Below are positions 41,529 through 53,121 of a stretch of 64,000 bases of DNA, piece by piece (positions within the stretch are counted from its first letter, which is position 1; each line of letters begins with the position of its first letter). The notes beneath the pieces were generated by a model. It was given only the letters and a program-made list of their open reading frames with translations. It had not been told where the DNA came from and did no database searches. The position numbers were made by a program, and so were the translations under genes. Source of the stretch: Piezodorus guildinii (lineage: Eukaryota > Arthropoda > Insecta > Hemiptera > Pentatomidae); contig CM041297.1 in the NCBI GenBank assembly GCA_023052935.1, positions 45,322,417 through 45,386,416 on the forward strand. Reading direction: 5' to 3'.

Positions 41529-42410
41529 TCTGGTGCGAGCAACACACGACTTTCACTTACCTCCATTTTTAAAATCAATGAAAGAATTTTCAAATACAGT
41601 TAGAGATAAAAATACGTGAAATTATTAAGGAATTAATCAAATTGAATTTATATAGAAACATGTGTTTTATTAAAAAATTAAATAATCAGTTAGTTTTATC
41701 TTCTTTTTATCACTCTTCATAAACATCTAAAAGCTTGTGTATGAGATGATATTTTTTCTAAAATCTTTAGCTTTCCAACGGTATATCATACATGTATATT
41801 ACTGCTCTTATGTTCAAAAACGAAAAATTGCATTAAAAAAATATTTTTTCTGTTTTCTCCTTTAGTTGGGTATCGAATTTATTAGATTTATATATTTACC
41901 TGTTTTTCATCAGCATTAACAAGATAATCTAGTTATTATTATTAAATTTACAAAATTAAAGGTACTTTAGGGGAAGAAAATTTAAAATATCGGCATTTAA
42001 GCCCTGTCAGACCATTTTTATCCAAATAAAACATACATGATATTAAAGCCCATTAAATTTTACATCGATATAGCGAGTTTAATCAAAATCGTCGGAACCG
42101 TTTTCGAGAAAATCGAAAAAAGGGGCAAAATGCATGGTATAAAGTGTCTCTTCTGGTAAGCTCATTTTGATGAAAAAAGTTTTGTCACGTCTCGGGCGTA
42201 TAGTTGTCTTAAATATGAAATTTCAGTTTCATAGGACTTATTGTTTCCGCCCGGGCGTTACCACACACACACACACACACACAGACCTTTTTGCGGGACT
42301 TAGTTATTTGGACTCAGGGGACCCTAAAACGTGTATTTCCGTTGAAAACTGGAATTCGAAAATTTTCACGATCGCAATACTTCCCCTTACTATATATAGT
42401 AAGTGAAAGT
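41529..42410 (+). mobile_element. Helentron-like (HL) element, reference-quality copy
   Basis: 882 bp from TCTGGTGCGAGCAACACACG to GTAAGTGAAAGT. The subterminal ACTTTCACTTAC near the left end is inverted at the right as GTAAGTGAAAGT. An (AC)11-like tract sits at 42262-42283. The right end has the palindrome CTTACTATATATAGTAAG. No coding frame. This arrangement (subterminal inverted repeats, internal microsatellite, 3' hairpin) is what DINE-1/Helentron derivatives show. Classification is inference. Confidence 0.78.
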
Positions 42411-42886
42411 AAAAATTTTTATATTTCATTTTGCACTAACCAATCAAAATAAAAACTTGAATATTGATGTATTAAACTAAAACTTTTTATTTACTTCTAT
42501 ATCCAGTAGCGTTCTCTTATTTAATTTCCAAATAAAGTTGGAGGTTATATAGTTATAGCTTATGATAAATAATATCAACTTACTAATATTTTACAGAATG
42601 GTAAACTAAAATGTAAACAATAAGGCTTCTTAATTCAAAACTAAGAACAAAACCAACAACGAACAAACAACAAAGAACAAATTAAGTAAAGTAATAATAG
42701 AAATAATGGAGGTAATCTTATATCGAAAATATTCCGGAAAAAACATCAATCAATGTAGTTCGGCAATGTTGAAATTGAAAACATTTTTAAATTGTAAAAT
42801 AGTATACCAAAAACCAGTTTTTGTTTTTGTTTTTATTTTATCTCTCACCCCCTATCTTTATTCACACACACACACACACATACACA

Positions 42887-42934
<48 letters not shown>

Positions 42935-45900
42935 TTCTGTAATCAATAAGAAGTGAGAATGAGAGAAGCGTGTGGGAATTGAGACATTGATTTCCAAAAG
43001 GTACTATATCCATTCTAGGAAATTTTACAGGAAGCGCGAAAATCTCTCATTACTATATTATTAAACTACCTAATTTGGGTCTTTTTGCCTTAAAATTTAG
43101 AATTATTTTTATACTATAATAATAAAACCATATTAAAGTTATGAAATGATTTTTTTTAGAATGATTTGGAACGAAAATAAATGCGTAATTAGTACTTTTA
43201 GAAAATGACCGCATTTCTAATTCACGTTTTTTTGAGGACTTAAGAATTCATAAGATAACATCAAATAAAATATTTAGATAAAACTAAGTGATGAGAATAC
43301 AAATATGTAAAAAAATCAATTTTGTAAAAAATGTCCTTTAGTACCTTTTGGAAATCAACGTCTCAATTGGTAAAGCTACGTAGTAGCGGTAAGACCAACA
43401 GCCCGATAAATCAGAGCTTGCATTTAGACCTCTTGATAAATCAGGGCTACTTTTCAATTTTCTAAGTCTGACAAACTTGTCTAAAAGGCCTTTAAACCAA
43501 TCTACAAACGATCTTAGAAGTTGATAAAACAGGTTGATAGGTTAAAATAGGGGCAGAAAATACAGAAATGAATCATTAAATGGTATTTAAGGGTATTTAT
43601 TTTTTATATTGGCCAAATATTAAAGGCAGTATGCTACAAATGCGTAATTATTGGAAATAAAAATGTATAAGGAAGAAATGACAAAAGTCATTATCAACAG
43701 AAACAACAAATATTTAGGTAAGAGATTGAATCCATTTACCAGAGACAAGTTGTTAATGAAATGTTTGCTTGAAGTACTATCGTTATATAAACTACTTCGC
43801 GATCCCTTTAATTACAAAGAACTGTTCAGTGTTGCGATTTCCTCTTATTTGATTTATCAGCGGATTCTTCGAATTATTTTCGAGTTTTAGTTGTATACAC
43901 TATAAGGAATATACAAGTAAAAATTATCTTTTATTAGCCATGAAGAATCAACTTATTTTCCTGGGTGATTTATTCTGTTTGGCAAATTTTAAAAGAATGT
44001 ATAATGGCAGTAATTATATACCAACTGCTTGGCTTAAGATTTTTAAGTAATATTTTTTGTGGAATGAATTCTATGTGAATAGTTATGTGATACATCATTT
44101 GCCAAACATAATCGTCCTTCAACATTTTTTTTGTACTACACAAAACAGTGTGACTCCTTTGTAAAGTTGGAATGCATTTAGCAAAGTTTATATGTGTTTT
44201 GTTGGGAAGCCTTATTTTATTTTTTCTACTGTTTTTAAGAAAATTTTTTTTGCTCTATATTTTATTAAAATTATTTTATATACTTTTTTTTCTTACATAA
44301 ACTACTTTATATAATCTATAAGGGTGTGCTTGTATGAGACTGTATTCTAACTTTGTCAATTGTTAGAAATTGTAATGACTGATCATCATAAAAAAAAAAA
44401 AAAATGTATGGCTCACATAACCAGTCTGAAAAAAAAAATTAATAATACAAGTAAGATTATTAGGCTTGGCCTTGTGAGGAAACTACCCATTTATGGCATT
44501 TAATATTTATAAAATATAAACTGAAGAATTTTGATTAGTATGGATAAATTAAGAACTCTTTAGATTTGCACGATAAATCTCTACTATACACTGTTTAATA
44601 TTTTCACCAAAAATGATTTTCGAAAATAAGTCAAAGAGCTAATTTACATAACAATAAACTCAATAGAAGGTAAACTAATTGACCGTGTGTAGAATTTGAA
44701 GAGTGAGATGGTTCAGATGGCGGACATAAAAACGGTGTAAAAAAATATTTATGCTAAGAAAGAATGATTCATTTTTAATATTTTAAAAAATACAATAAAT
44801 TCATACGCACAATCGAAGGAAAATTTATTTAACCCTGAAGCAGACATTATGAGCGAACTAAACATGAATAATCATGTCAGAAGCCATCGTATAATTTACA
44901 GTCAATGCGCATGGAACATTGAAATAAATTGACGCAATTATAATTATAATTTACATATGAAATTAGAGGTTTATGATAAACGATACTATACATCTTGAGA
45001 AAATTGCATCAATTATACCATATCTCATTTTTGATTAGAGTGGCGCGTAATTTGGTATTATATTTTAGTTTTCTTCTTTTAAAACATTAACTGAGAGGTG
45101 TTTTTCAAAGAAGGAATATCATGTTAAATCGATATTTAGAGTTATTTGTATTCTAATTGTGTGGGGTGATTGAAATCTAGTTATCTTTTTTTTATCTAGG
45201 AAAACAAAAATGCTTTGAAATCACGTTTAAAAAATCATTTTTCCCCCAAAACATAAAGAATTTTTTTTCGTTTTTAAACCTACTGTGTCAATGAAAATTT
45301 GAATACGTGTTAAAATTTAAACTTTCATATAGTTCATTCAAAAGGTATAAACTAAAATACATTTATTTTTTCACAGTAGTAATCCTTAACTATGTAATAT
45401 TTTAGATGACATTTATTTAGGGAATGTAAATGGTCTTTAAAATTCACTCAAAAAATTACTTCCTTACATTTATTCAACTTTTCAGAGTCCATCCTTCATC
45501 TTTAAGACTTGCTTTACCCTCTCTAATATTATATTTTAGCAATTTCGATAATTGTTCACTAAACCATCTTTTTATCTTCTTCATATGACTGTTACCATTC
45601 CCCATGAAAATATTCATGAATTAAGGAAAATGTCAGAATCCAATAGTAAATTAAAATGCTGTCTTACGTGGAGTAGTACTTTATTTTAAGTTAGACATGA
45701 GGCTTGATTATAGACCTACACACCATGAAGACTAAAATTGTTGGCACCAAAAGGCGGCTTACTAGCCGAAACGTAGTGCGATTTTAAATAGTTGTGGAGT
45801 GGTAAGACAACCTACTTTAACTTTAATAATGATTCATGATTTTTTAAGAGCTTCTCCTTCTTGGACTTCCAGTGAGTAAGGAGAAGAAAGGTCGGATAAG

Positions 45901-46440
45901 AAAGGTCTTATCCGATACTCCTTTTCTCGAAACAATTTTAATATTTGGCGCGGTACTCTTCTCAGATTATATGACGCTGAGGGTCTGGTTATAGTATTAT
46001 AATTCAGTAAACATAATTTAAATAGTAAACATAATAAATAATTAAATAGTATTACACAAGGCACAAAAATATTTTTTAAGTGAAGCGATTCGTACCTTAT
46101 AATTCCCATCCCCTTCTAGTGACAATTCTCCAAGATGTTTGAAAAACCTGCATTCTGAGAAGTATTATAAACTTGATTTGATTCATTCTTAACAGAACTA
46201 TCTTTGGTAGTCTTTAAGCATTTTTCTTTTTTATCAGTCCAATTCGTCATCTCTTCGTACGTATGGAATTCCATTCCTTCATATATTTCTCATTCTGATA
46301 CTCTTCCGACCTTGTAATCCCGTCTATTCGATCACTTCCTTTCTATTCGATTTTAAAAGAACCCTAAATAATTTTGACAAATTTCTATAAAAGTAGTAAA
46401 TAAAAAACATATAGAAATGATTATTTAAATATTACATTTT
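42411..46440. other. Intergenic ~4 kb, mostly unrecognised
   Basis: Holds an (AC)n/(TA)n tract at 42863-42931. CCGAAACGTAG near 45770 is a half hammerhead-like motif. Frames at 43651-43890 and 45834-46109 have no recognisable motif. Nothing else can be supported. Confidence 0.4.
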
Positions 46441-46731
46441 ACATTGTGGTGCACTTGCACACTTAACTTTATTTAATTACAATTTGTATATATACACACA
46501 GATGTTTCTGTTTTATTTTTGTCTTGTTTTTTTATTAAGTATTAGAAGATTTTTAATTTATTACTATTGTTCACTTTTGTTTTTTATTCCTATTAGTTTT
46601 GGTTCATTTCATTTTTGTACTATAAGTCATTAAAGTTCTAAAGCTCTTGTATATTCTCTGTAATATTATTCTAAACGGACTTGTCCCAGAATAAATAAAG
46701 AATTTATTATTATTATTATTATTATTATTAT
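46441..46731 (+). mobile_element. CR1/L2-type LINE 3' end with (ATT)n tail
   Basis: The string TAAAGTTCTAAAGCTC and GGACTTGTCCCAGAATAAAT parallel the 3' UTR at 14490-14545 (AGACTCTAAAGCCC, GGGACATGTCCTAGAATAAT). An (ATT)8 tail follows. No coding part remains, and the left limit is approximate. Confidence 0.55.
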
Positions 46732-46744
46732 CTACTATTTCGAA

Positions 46745-46985
46745 TTGTTCGTACAATTTTGCTGATTAGATGGAGTGAAGGAAACCGAAATTCTGCTCAT
46801 AACCGCAATTATGTCATCGTCATAGGCAATATACTGCGTAAGTCTAATAGATATGTTTGACTATAGCTTCGTTTTAAATTTTCTGATGCCAAGGACGAAG
46901 TTGAAGAGTATTAGGAAAAGAGGGTCTCCTTGCCGTAGGCCACATTCCATTTTTAAGGCGTAGAATATACTAGAAAGGATTTTAT
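46745..46985 (-). mobile_element. Reverse-transcriptase fragment (GLRQGDP to YADD region)
   Basis: The minus strand reads MECGLRQGDPLFLILFNFVL and, after a short degraded stretch, QYIAYDDDIIAV. These are RT motifs B and C; the YADD box has become YDDD. RTE-like by wording, dead. Confidence 0.65.
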
Positions 46986-47174
46986 CCCTGTAATTTTAAT
47001 CAGTCTGAAATGTTTTTTGAACCTACATAACTTGTTTAGTGCTACCAGCAATTGTTTTCTGTATAATACATCACAACATTCATTACAGGTATTTTATAAC
47101 TAAGGGTTCCATTGGAGTTTTGTGGCAGTTAATTATCAATGGTATTCTGTTAATCCACGAGGATCCACGACTCC

Positions 47175-47300
47175 TCCTGCAACTCATCCAGCCGCTATAA
47201 AAATGGGTACCCAAAATCGGAGGTGATAGGAGGGAGAAACTTATGAGGCTAAGACTGATCACGACCTTCGGATCCTTAGAAGCCGAGAAATTTTATACGT
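47175..47300 (+). mobile_element. SINE family 2 fragment
   Basis: CCAGCCGCTATAAAAATGGG, TACCCAAAATCGG and ACTGATCACGACC match the family 2 body start (CAGCCTCTATAAAGTGGG, TACCCAAATTAATT). Confidence 0.45.
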
Positions 47301-47399
47301 TGTACGTGTAGTAGTATTTTATTTTAGTAGTATTTATTTTACTTTTCTAAATTATTCTTTAAACTAGGGATCACGCTTTCACAATATTAAAAATTACTG

Positions 47400-47545
47400 C
47401 AAATGGAAATTACTGATAGCATAAACAGATACACAGAGGACTTCTTAAAGGACAGAAGGTTTTATGTCAAATACAATCGGAAGCTCGTACAAGTCAATCT
47501 ACATATGAGAAATGGTACTCCACAAGGCTCTCCATTTGACATAAT
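47400..47545 (+). mobile_element. I-like reverse-transcriptase fragment
   Basis: YTEDFLKDRRFYVKYN and then MRNGTPQGSPFDIIFF correspond to the FLxxRxFxVxxN...NGxPQGSxLSPxLF segment of I/jockey-group RTs. It is only about 45 codons and is possibly related to the element at 50830. Confidence 0.6.
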
Positions 47546-47934
47546 TTTCTTTATCCGCAGCAAGTCTATCAATTCATTAGGAACCAGCGGACCCGCACCT
47601 GCTTCGCACGTGTGCTATTTGAATGAGGTGTTATTTATGTTGAACAAAGCTTTTCCGATTTAGAGTTCATCGCTATAGTAGTTTTAGTTTGCCATGATGA
47701 AAAAAAATTGTTTTGACAAAATGCTTAAAGTAAGAACCTATATAATAGTGAGAACATTAATGGATAACGTATATGAATAAAATTGACTATCTCCCAACTA
47801 ACTTTTTCCTAATTATAATAAATATAATAAGACAGTAAACATAACTAGGTGACAATGATATGAAAAAAAATTTAAATTACAATCAATTTACTTGATATAT
47901 TAACTAATACAGTTGTATATCTCAATAAAAAAAA

Positions 47935-48523
47935 TCTGGTGCGGGCAACACACGACTTTCACTTACCTCCATTTTTAAAATCAATGAAAGGATTTTCAAA
48001 TACTGTTAGAGATAAAAATACGTGAAAATATTAAAGAATTAATTAAATTGAATTTATATAGAAACATGTGTTTTATTAAAAAATCTATTATATTATTATC
48101 TAAAATAATCAGTTAGTTTTATATTTTTTTTCATCACTCTCTATTAACTTTTAAAAGCTTGAGTATAAGATTTTTTTTTCTAAAATCTTTAGCTTTCCAA
48201 CGGTATATCATACAGGTATATTACTGCTATTATGTTCAAAAACAAAAAACTGCATTAAAAAAATATTTTTTGTGTTTTCTCCTTTTGTTGGGTATCGAAT
48301 TCATTCAATTTATATATTTACCTGTTTTTCATAAGTGGTAACGAAAAGATAAAACGTAAAAGATAATATAGCTATTTTTATAGAATCAACAAAATTAAAG
48401 GTACTTTGGAGGAATATCGGCATTTAAGCCCTGCCAGACCATTTTTATCCGAATGAAACCTAAATGATATTAAAGCCCAATAAATTTTACATATATACAG
48501 CGAGTTTAATCAAAATCGTCGGA
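47935..48523 (+). mobile_element. Helentron-like element, 3'-truncated
   Basis: Begins TCTGGTGCGGGCAACACACG and ACTTTCACTTACC and follows the family to GAGTTTAATCAAAATCGTCGG. There it stops before the (AC)n tract and the end palindrome. Confidence 0.75.
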
Positions 48524-48764
48524 ATATAACTTTTTTGTGAATATAACTTCACGGGCTAAAACTGGAAAAATCTTTTTAATTCCTGTAATTTTTTAGATAT
48601 CAAAACAAAAATTAACAATAAGGCAACGACATGCTTTTTATTTTTTGTCCGTATGACTCATTTCCTAAATAGTGAAGAAAGTTTTTAAAAAACTCTCGAA
48701 AATGACTAAAAAAACGAGACTTTTAGTGAGATAAAAGTATATAAAGGAAAAAAGACTCACCTTT

Positions 48765-49930
48765 GATTATTTTTTATTTTATAGCTTATACATAGTCCTC
48801 CTTACTGTAAAAATTTCGATCTTCAGAACATAGTCCTTTTTCAAAATTGGCGAAAATTCATTTTTCGGGATATTTTCACTGAAATATTTCAAAAGGGACT
48901 GAGTGAAAAATTATGAAACTTATACAGATTACTCATCTATAAAATGAGTTTAAGTGATATAAATTTGGTATTTGAAACTAAGCTGGTTCCGGAGTTATAA
49001 AATTCTCTTAACTGTTAAAATAACATTATCTTTAAAAACTCTGGTAATTTTTTGCATATTTAAGAACAAAAAAAAAAAAACTAGAATGATGATAAGAGTA
49101 TTTTATATAATTTTGGTCCTTACCACACATTATGTAAGTAGCCAAGAATATTGTTTAAAAAAATCACGAAAAATTACATCAACTGAAACCTTTGGCGCGC
49201 TATGACGAGGGAGGTTAGAAATGATTTTCATGCTTAAATATTTTTCCTTATACAGCCTTATCCATTGCACTAATTGTTTTAGAAATTTTGATCGTGTAAT
49301 GCTATATCCTTTTTTTAATATAAAATTTAAATTAAAAGAGAACATAGTCCTTTTTCGTATATGCATTTTCAAAATTGGCGAAAATTCATTTTTCGGGATG
49401 TTTTCAATGAAATATTTCAAAAGGGACTGAGTGAAAAATTATGAAACTTATACAGATTACTCAACTATAAAATGAGTTTAAGTGATATAAATTTGGTATT
49501 TGAAACTAAGCTGGTTCCGGAGTTATTAAAATTCTCTTAACTTGTAAAATAACGTTTTCTTAAAAAAAATATTAATTCTGGTAATTTTGCATATTTAAGA
49601 ACCAAACAAAACCTTGGTAGATGTTGAGAGAATTTTATATAATTTTGATCCTTACAAAACATTACCGAATTAGCCAAAAAAAATGGCTTAAAAAAAACGC
49701 GAATAATTACATCAAATGAAATCTTTGGCGCGCTATGACAACGGAGGTCAGAAATGATTTCCACGCTCAATCATTTTCCTTATATTGCCTTATCATTGCA
49801 ATACTTGTTTTAGAAATTTCGATAATGTAAGGTATATCCTTTTTCCAATATACATTTTCAAAGGATTATTTTCCAACTCAGACAATATTTCAAAAAGGAC
49901 TGAATGGAAAATAATGAAACTCAAACAAAA
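48765..49930. repeat. Tandem repeat, ~490-530 bp unit, about two copies
   Basis: AAAATTGGCGAAAATTCATT occurs at 48843 and again at 49371 (528 bp apart), and a third partial unit begins near 49858. Both full units share CTAAGCTGGTTCCGGAGTTA and CTTTGGCGCGCTATGACGA/AACGG-type ends. There is no coding frame. It could be a small satellite array or duplicated sequence within an unknown element. Confidence 0.75.
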
Positions 49931-50099
49931 TATACCTCTATAGGATCAAATTTAGTGGCTGAGGCTCTACTGCTTCTAGTGTTACTCATTTGGTTTGTCT
50001 TATAGTTGGTTGATGAGATAGGGGCCCTCTGACAAGAGAAGTAATATTTGATGTATTATATTTAAAAAACAAACTGTGTTAATCGATTTCTTTACACAT

Positions 50100-50285
50100 C
50101 TAATTCCTTTTTATGTTCTGATATTTTAAAATAGTGTATTTAATCTCATTGTAAATGTATCTCCTTTGTATCTTTTTAGCCCTGATGATGACCCACAATG
50201 GGGGTAGAAACGTTGGCAAAAAATAAATGGTTGAAACTACCTAATTGCTTCATTCATTCCGCCACCCGGACTATTTCCTTCTAGT
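50100..50285 (+). repeat. Hammerhead-bearing repeat, related to 57420-57540
   Basis: Shares GATGACCCACAA-GGGGG, GAAACGTTGGCAAA, AATAGTTGAAACTA-type sequence and GCCACCCGGACTA-TTCCTTC with 57420-57540. It is therefore a dispersed repeat, not a single occurrence. Confidence 0.6.
50179..50217 (+). ncRNA. Hammerhead-ribozyme-like motif with full consensus core
   Basis: GCC (50179-50181), CTGATGA (50182-50188), helix II closed by T-A with CCC/GGG pairs, GAAAC (50207-50211), GTT as cleavage triplet, then GGC (50215-50217) pairing with GCC. The CUGAUGA and GAAA boxes are exact. One A-G mismatch lies in helix II. Confidence 0.5.
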
Positions 50286-50829
50286 AAAATTTTATTATTT
50301 ATTCTGTTTCAAACTGGTTATAAAATAAATTGTACAAGGTAGCACTCCAAATGTTCCAAAAACAAATTTTGATGAAACACATTTGACTTATAAAAACTTC
50401 CTCGAAAGGAATTAAAAACGGTTTCGTAACTGTAATTGTTATCTTGTTTGGAATGGCACACATTTTATTACTTTTTTAATTAGACAATATGCCTTACACT
50501 CATTATGTTGTATAATAAAAAAGAAAAAAAAAATTTACTAATTGGTGTTAAATAACGGCCTTTCCAAGGTTGTATGCCATTAGAGGAATCCAAACCACTC
50601 CTTGATATACCTATAGTTTTCACCAATTGCTTTGTCCGTCCACTAATTAGCTCTTTTGCTAAATGGTTAAGCACGTGATTTATACTCCGTTTCAAAATTG
50701 TTTTACTTACTTAAAGCTTTCCTCTCAACAAATAATTTATATTACAAGCGATTAATTGTTCGGCTGACCAAATAAACTAAGCTAACCACCATTCTTTATT
50801 TTTACTCTTTAGTACTAATATACTCACTA
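50286..50829. other. Intergenic stretch, nothing recognised
   Basis: AT-rich. A segment near 50705-50780 resembles 62640-62700 (CCTCTCAA-AAATA-TTATAT). No family is assigned. Confidence 0.4.
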
Positions 50830-52415
50830 GAAATTCGAAAAATCGGGAAGCACCAGATGGGATTCAGACAGGAAAACAATGCTCCGCATCTACGAGGCAT
50901 TGATACTCACCAAAATAGTTCACGGCTGCTTCATCTTTTTCTCTGCTTCTCAAAATAAAATTAAGAAAGTAGATGCAATCCACCATGCCGGTATACGCCT
51001 ATCAACCGGAGCTTTTAGAACTAGCCCAGTGAACAGTCTTTGTGTTGATGCAGGAGTTCTGCCTCTCTCGTATCGCCGCCAAAAGCTCGCTGTTAAATAT
51101 ATCACTAAAATGTACACACAACCAGAAAACCCTGCTTACAGTTCTTTATTTCAACATGAAAATGCTGGAAAGTATGAAAGATTGAAAATTTCCTCTCTGG
51201 TATCGATTGAGATGGCTTATTTCTGAATTGGTGCAGCATCATTTTACAAAACCAGAGAAAAAGCTGCCATCATGGACAGTGTCACCTCCTCACGTCAACT
51301 GTGAAATGTTAAAAGTTTCTAAGGGAAAAAAGTGTTCCTCACAAGAAATATCTCAAACTTTCCTTACAGAACTTAATAAATATCAGTATAACAAAATCAT
51401 TTATATCAATGGTTCTAAAACAATTGAATCGACGTCATGCGCTGTATTGGACGGCGAACAAATTCACAAGTACAAACTTGATAGTACTTGTAGTGTTTTC
51501 ACTGCCGAATTGACAGCTATTCTAAAAGCAGTTCATTTAGCTAGAACAACATTAGAAAAGTCAGAAATCATTTGTTCTGACTCGCTCAGTGCTCTCAGAG
51601 CCATTTTCAATCCATTCTCAGCAAACCCTATTGTACAGAAGGTCCACTTTGCAATTAAACAGTTGGAGGACTTCTCAAAAAAAAAAAAAATTATTTTGGA
51701 TTCCCAGTCATTCCGGAATATCAGAGAATGAGGAAGTCGAAAGAGCAACAACAATATAAGCGAATATCATAGACGAATGGCAACAGTCTTGGACCGCTCT
51801 TGAAAAATGTCAAACAACAAATAGAAAAATGTCAAACCGACCATCAACTGCTGGGTCTCATCGTCAAGAAAGTGCAGGCGTGAGGAGGTAGTTATCGCCC
51901 GCCTGAGGATAGGACACTGCCGTTTCACTCATGAGCACCTCATGGCACGAAGGGATCCACCTCGATTTCAACTGTATAAAGTGGCTCTCACAGTAAGTCA
52001 TATTTGTGAAGAGTGTCCTCGTTATAGTAGGGAATTTGTAAAATGTAGCGTACCACGTGAAGTTTCGGAGACATTGAGCAATAGTGATCGGGCCGTCGAT
52101 GGTGTCATTCAATTGGTGAAGAACATTCGTTTATATCACCTCATTTAACACATTCAGGTTATTTTACGCACTTTTTGATATTTTACTCCCACTTTTTATT
52201 TATTTGTTTACCTTTTGTTGCTAATCATCGTGTTTGCAGTTCCGATTAAATTATAATGTTCATTGTTCCTATTCTTCTGTTTTATTCTTATTGATTTCGA
52301 CATATTTTTTTTTTTTTTTTTTCCTCACTATAGGTTAGTTATTCGTCTTCTGAAGATGTTTAGGGCAATAATAACCACTCGCAGTTTTTTGCCCTTAAAA
52401 CCAAAATAACAACAA
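50830..52415 (+). mobile_element. I-clade LINE remnant: RT C-terminus, RNase H, terminal finger
   Basis: Consecutive frames cover the RT tail (50879-51226: MLRIYEALILTKIVHGCFIF, AGIRLSTGAFRTSPVNSL, YRRQKLAVKYI) and RNase H (51207-51731: IYINGSKT, FTAELTAILKAV, CSDSLSALRAI). The tail follows at 51890-52148 (RLRIGHCRFTHEHLM, SHICEECPRY). The first RNase H acidic residue reads N in place of D (INGS for TDGS). At least two frame changes occur. A 3' tail ACAACAACAAC lies at 52408. RNase H plus this tail points to the I/R1 side of the LINE tree. Confidence 0.8.
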
Positions 52416-52420
52416 CAACC

Positions 52421-52530
52421 GAGGATTTTTCAATTCCCTTTGAAAAATCCTTGAGCCATCAACCGGCTTAGAATTCGCAAATTTGTAGATAGAGGGATGT
52501 TATACTAGCCATTATACCACAGGTGATCCT
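52421..52530 (-). mobile_element. SINE family 1, head fragment, minus strand
   Basis: GAGGATTTTTCAATTCCCTT, ATGTTATACTAGCC and ACAGGTGATCC correspond to the reversed 5' half of SINE family 1. Confidence 0.6.
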
Positions 52531-52932
52531 TGTATCTAATAATTGTCTAACGAAATAAAATTAAATTTTATTGTTTATGTCATTCCCTGGATTTAAGACT
52601 TCCTTGACTTTAAAGTATCATCAACTACCAGGCAGATAAGTGTCAACGACAGCTTTTGAAGATGGAGTATTCAGTAGCACTTCATCACCAATACAAGCGC
52701 TTTGATATTCGTTGGTAAATATCGATTATATCAAAACAATTATTTTACATTTCCGTGACATAGCATCAGTGTTATCTAATGAAGTGGACGTATGGGCTCT
52801 TTTTAAAGGACGGTACAGAGGAAAATACATCAGTTTCTCTTCTGAGAGAATTAAGTCGAGAAGATTCCCAAATTTAATTTTAATAAATGTGCTGAGCTAG
52901 TTTTGGGAATATCTTAATAATATTTAATTGGA
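52531..52932. other. Upstream region of cathepsin copy 3
   Basis: Presumably holds the promoter and leader. TATTCAGTAGC near 52665 resembles an arthropod initiator, TTG|GTAAAT at 52714 a donor and GAGCTAG near 52900 an acceptor. By analogy with copy 2 a leader intron is possible. None is strong enough to annotate firmly. Confidence 0.3.
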
Positions 52933-53069
52933 ATGAAGATCCTACTGATATCCAGTCTGCTGTTGGTAGCAGCTTATGGAGGTCCAGTTCACCATGACGA
53001 GCTCAAAGACATCATTGATACGGTGAACTCATCTGGAGCGAAATGGAAGGTAAGATATGAGATCATATA

Positions 53070-53121
<52 letters not shown>

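Noticed and set aside
43651..43890. 79-codon plus-strand frame
   Set aside because: Lysine/leucine-rich with no motif; consistent with chance.
45834..46109. 91-codon minus-strand frame with a basic C-terminal half
   Set aside because: I could not match it to any family, and it shows no neighbours or splice sites that would support a gene.
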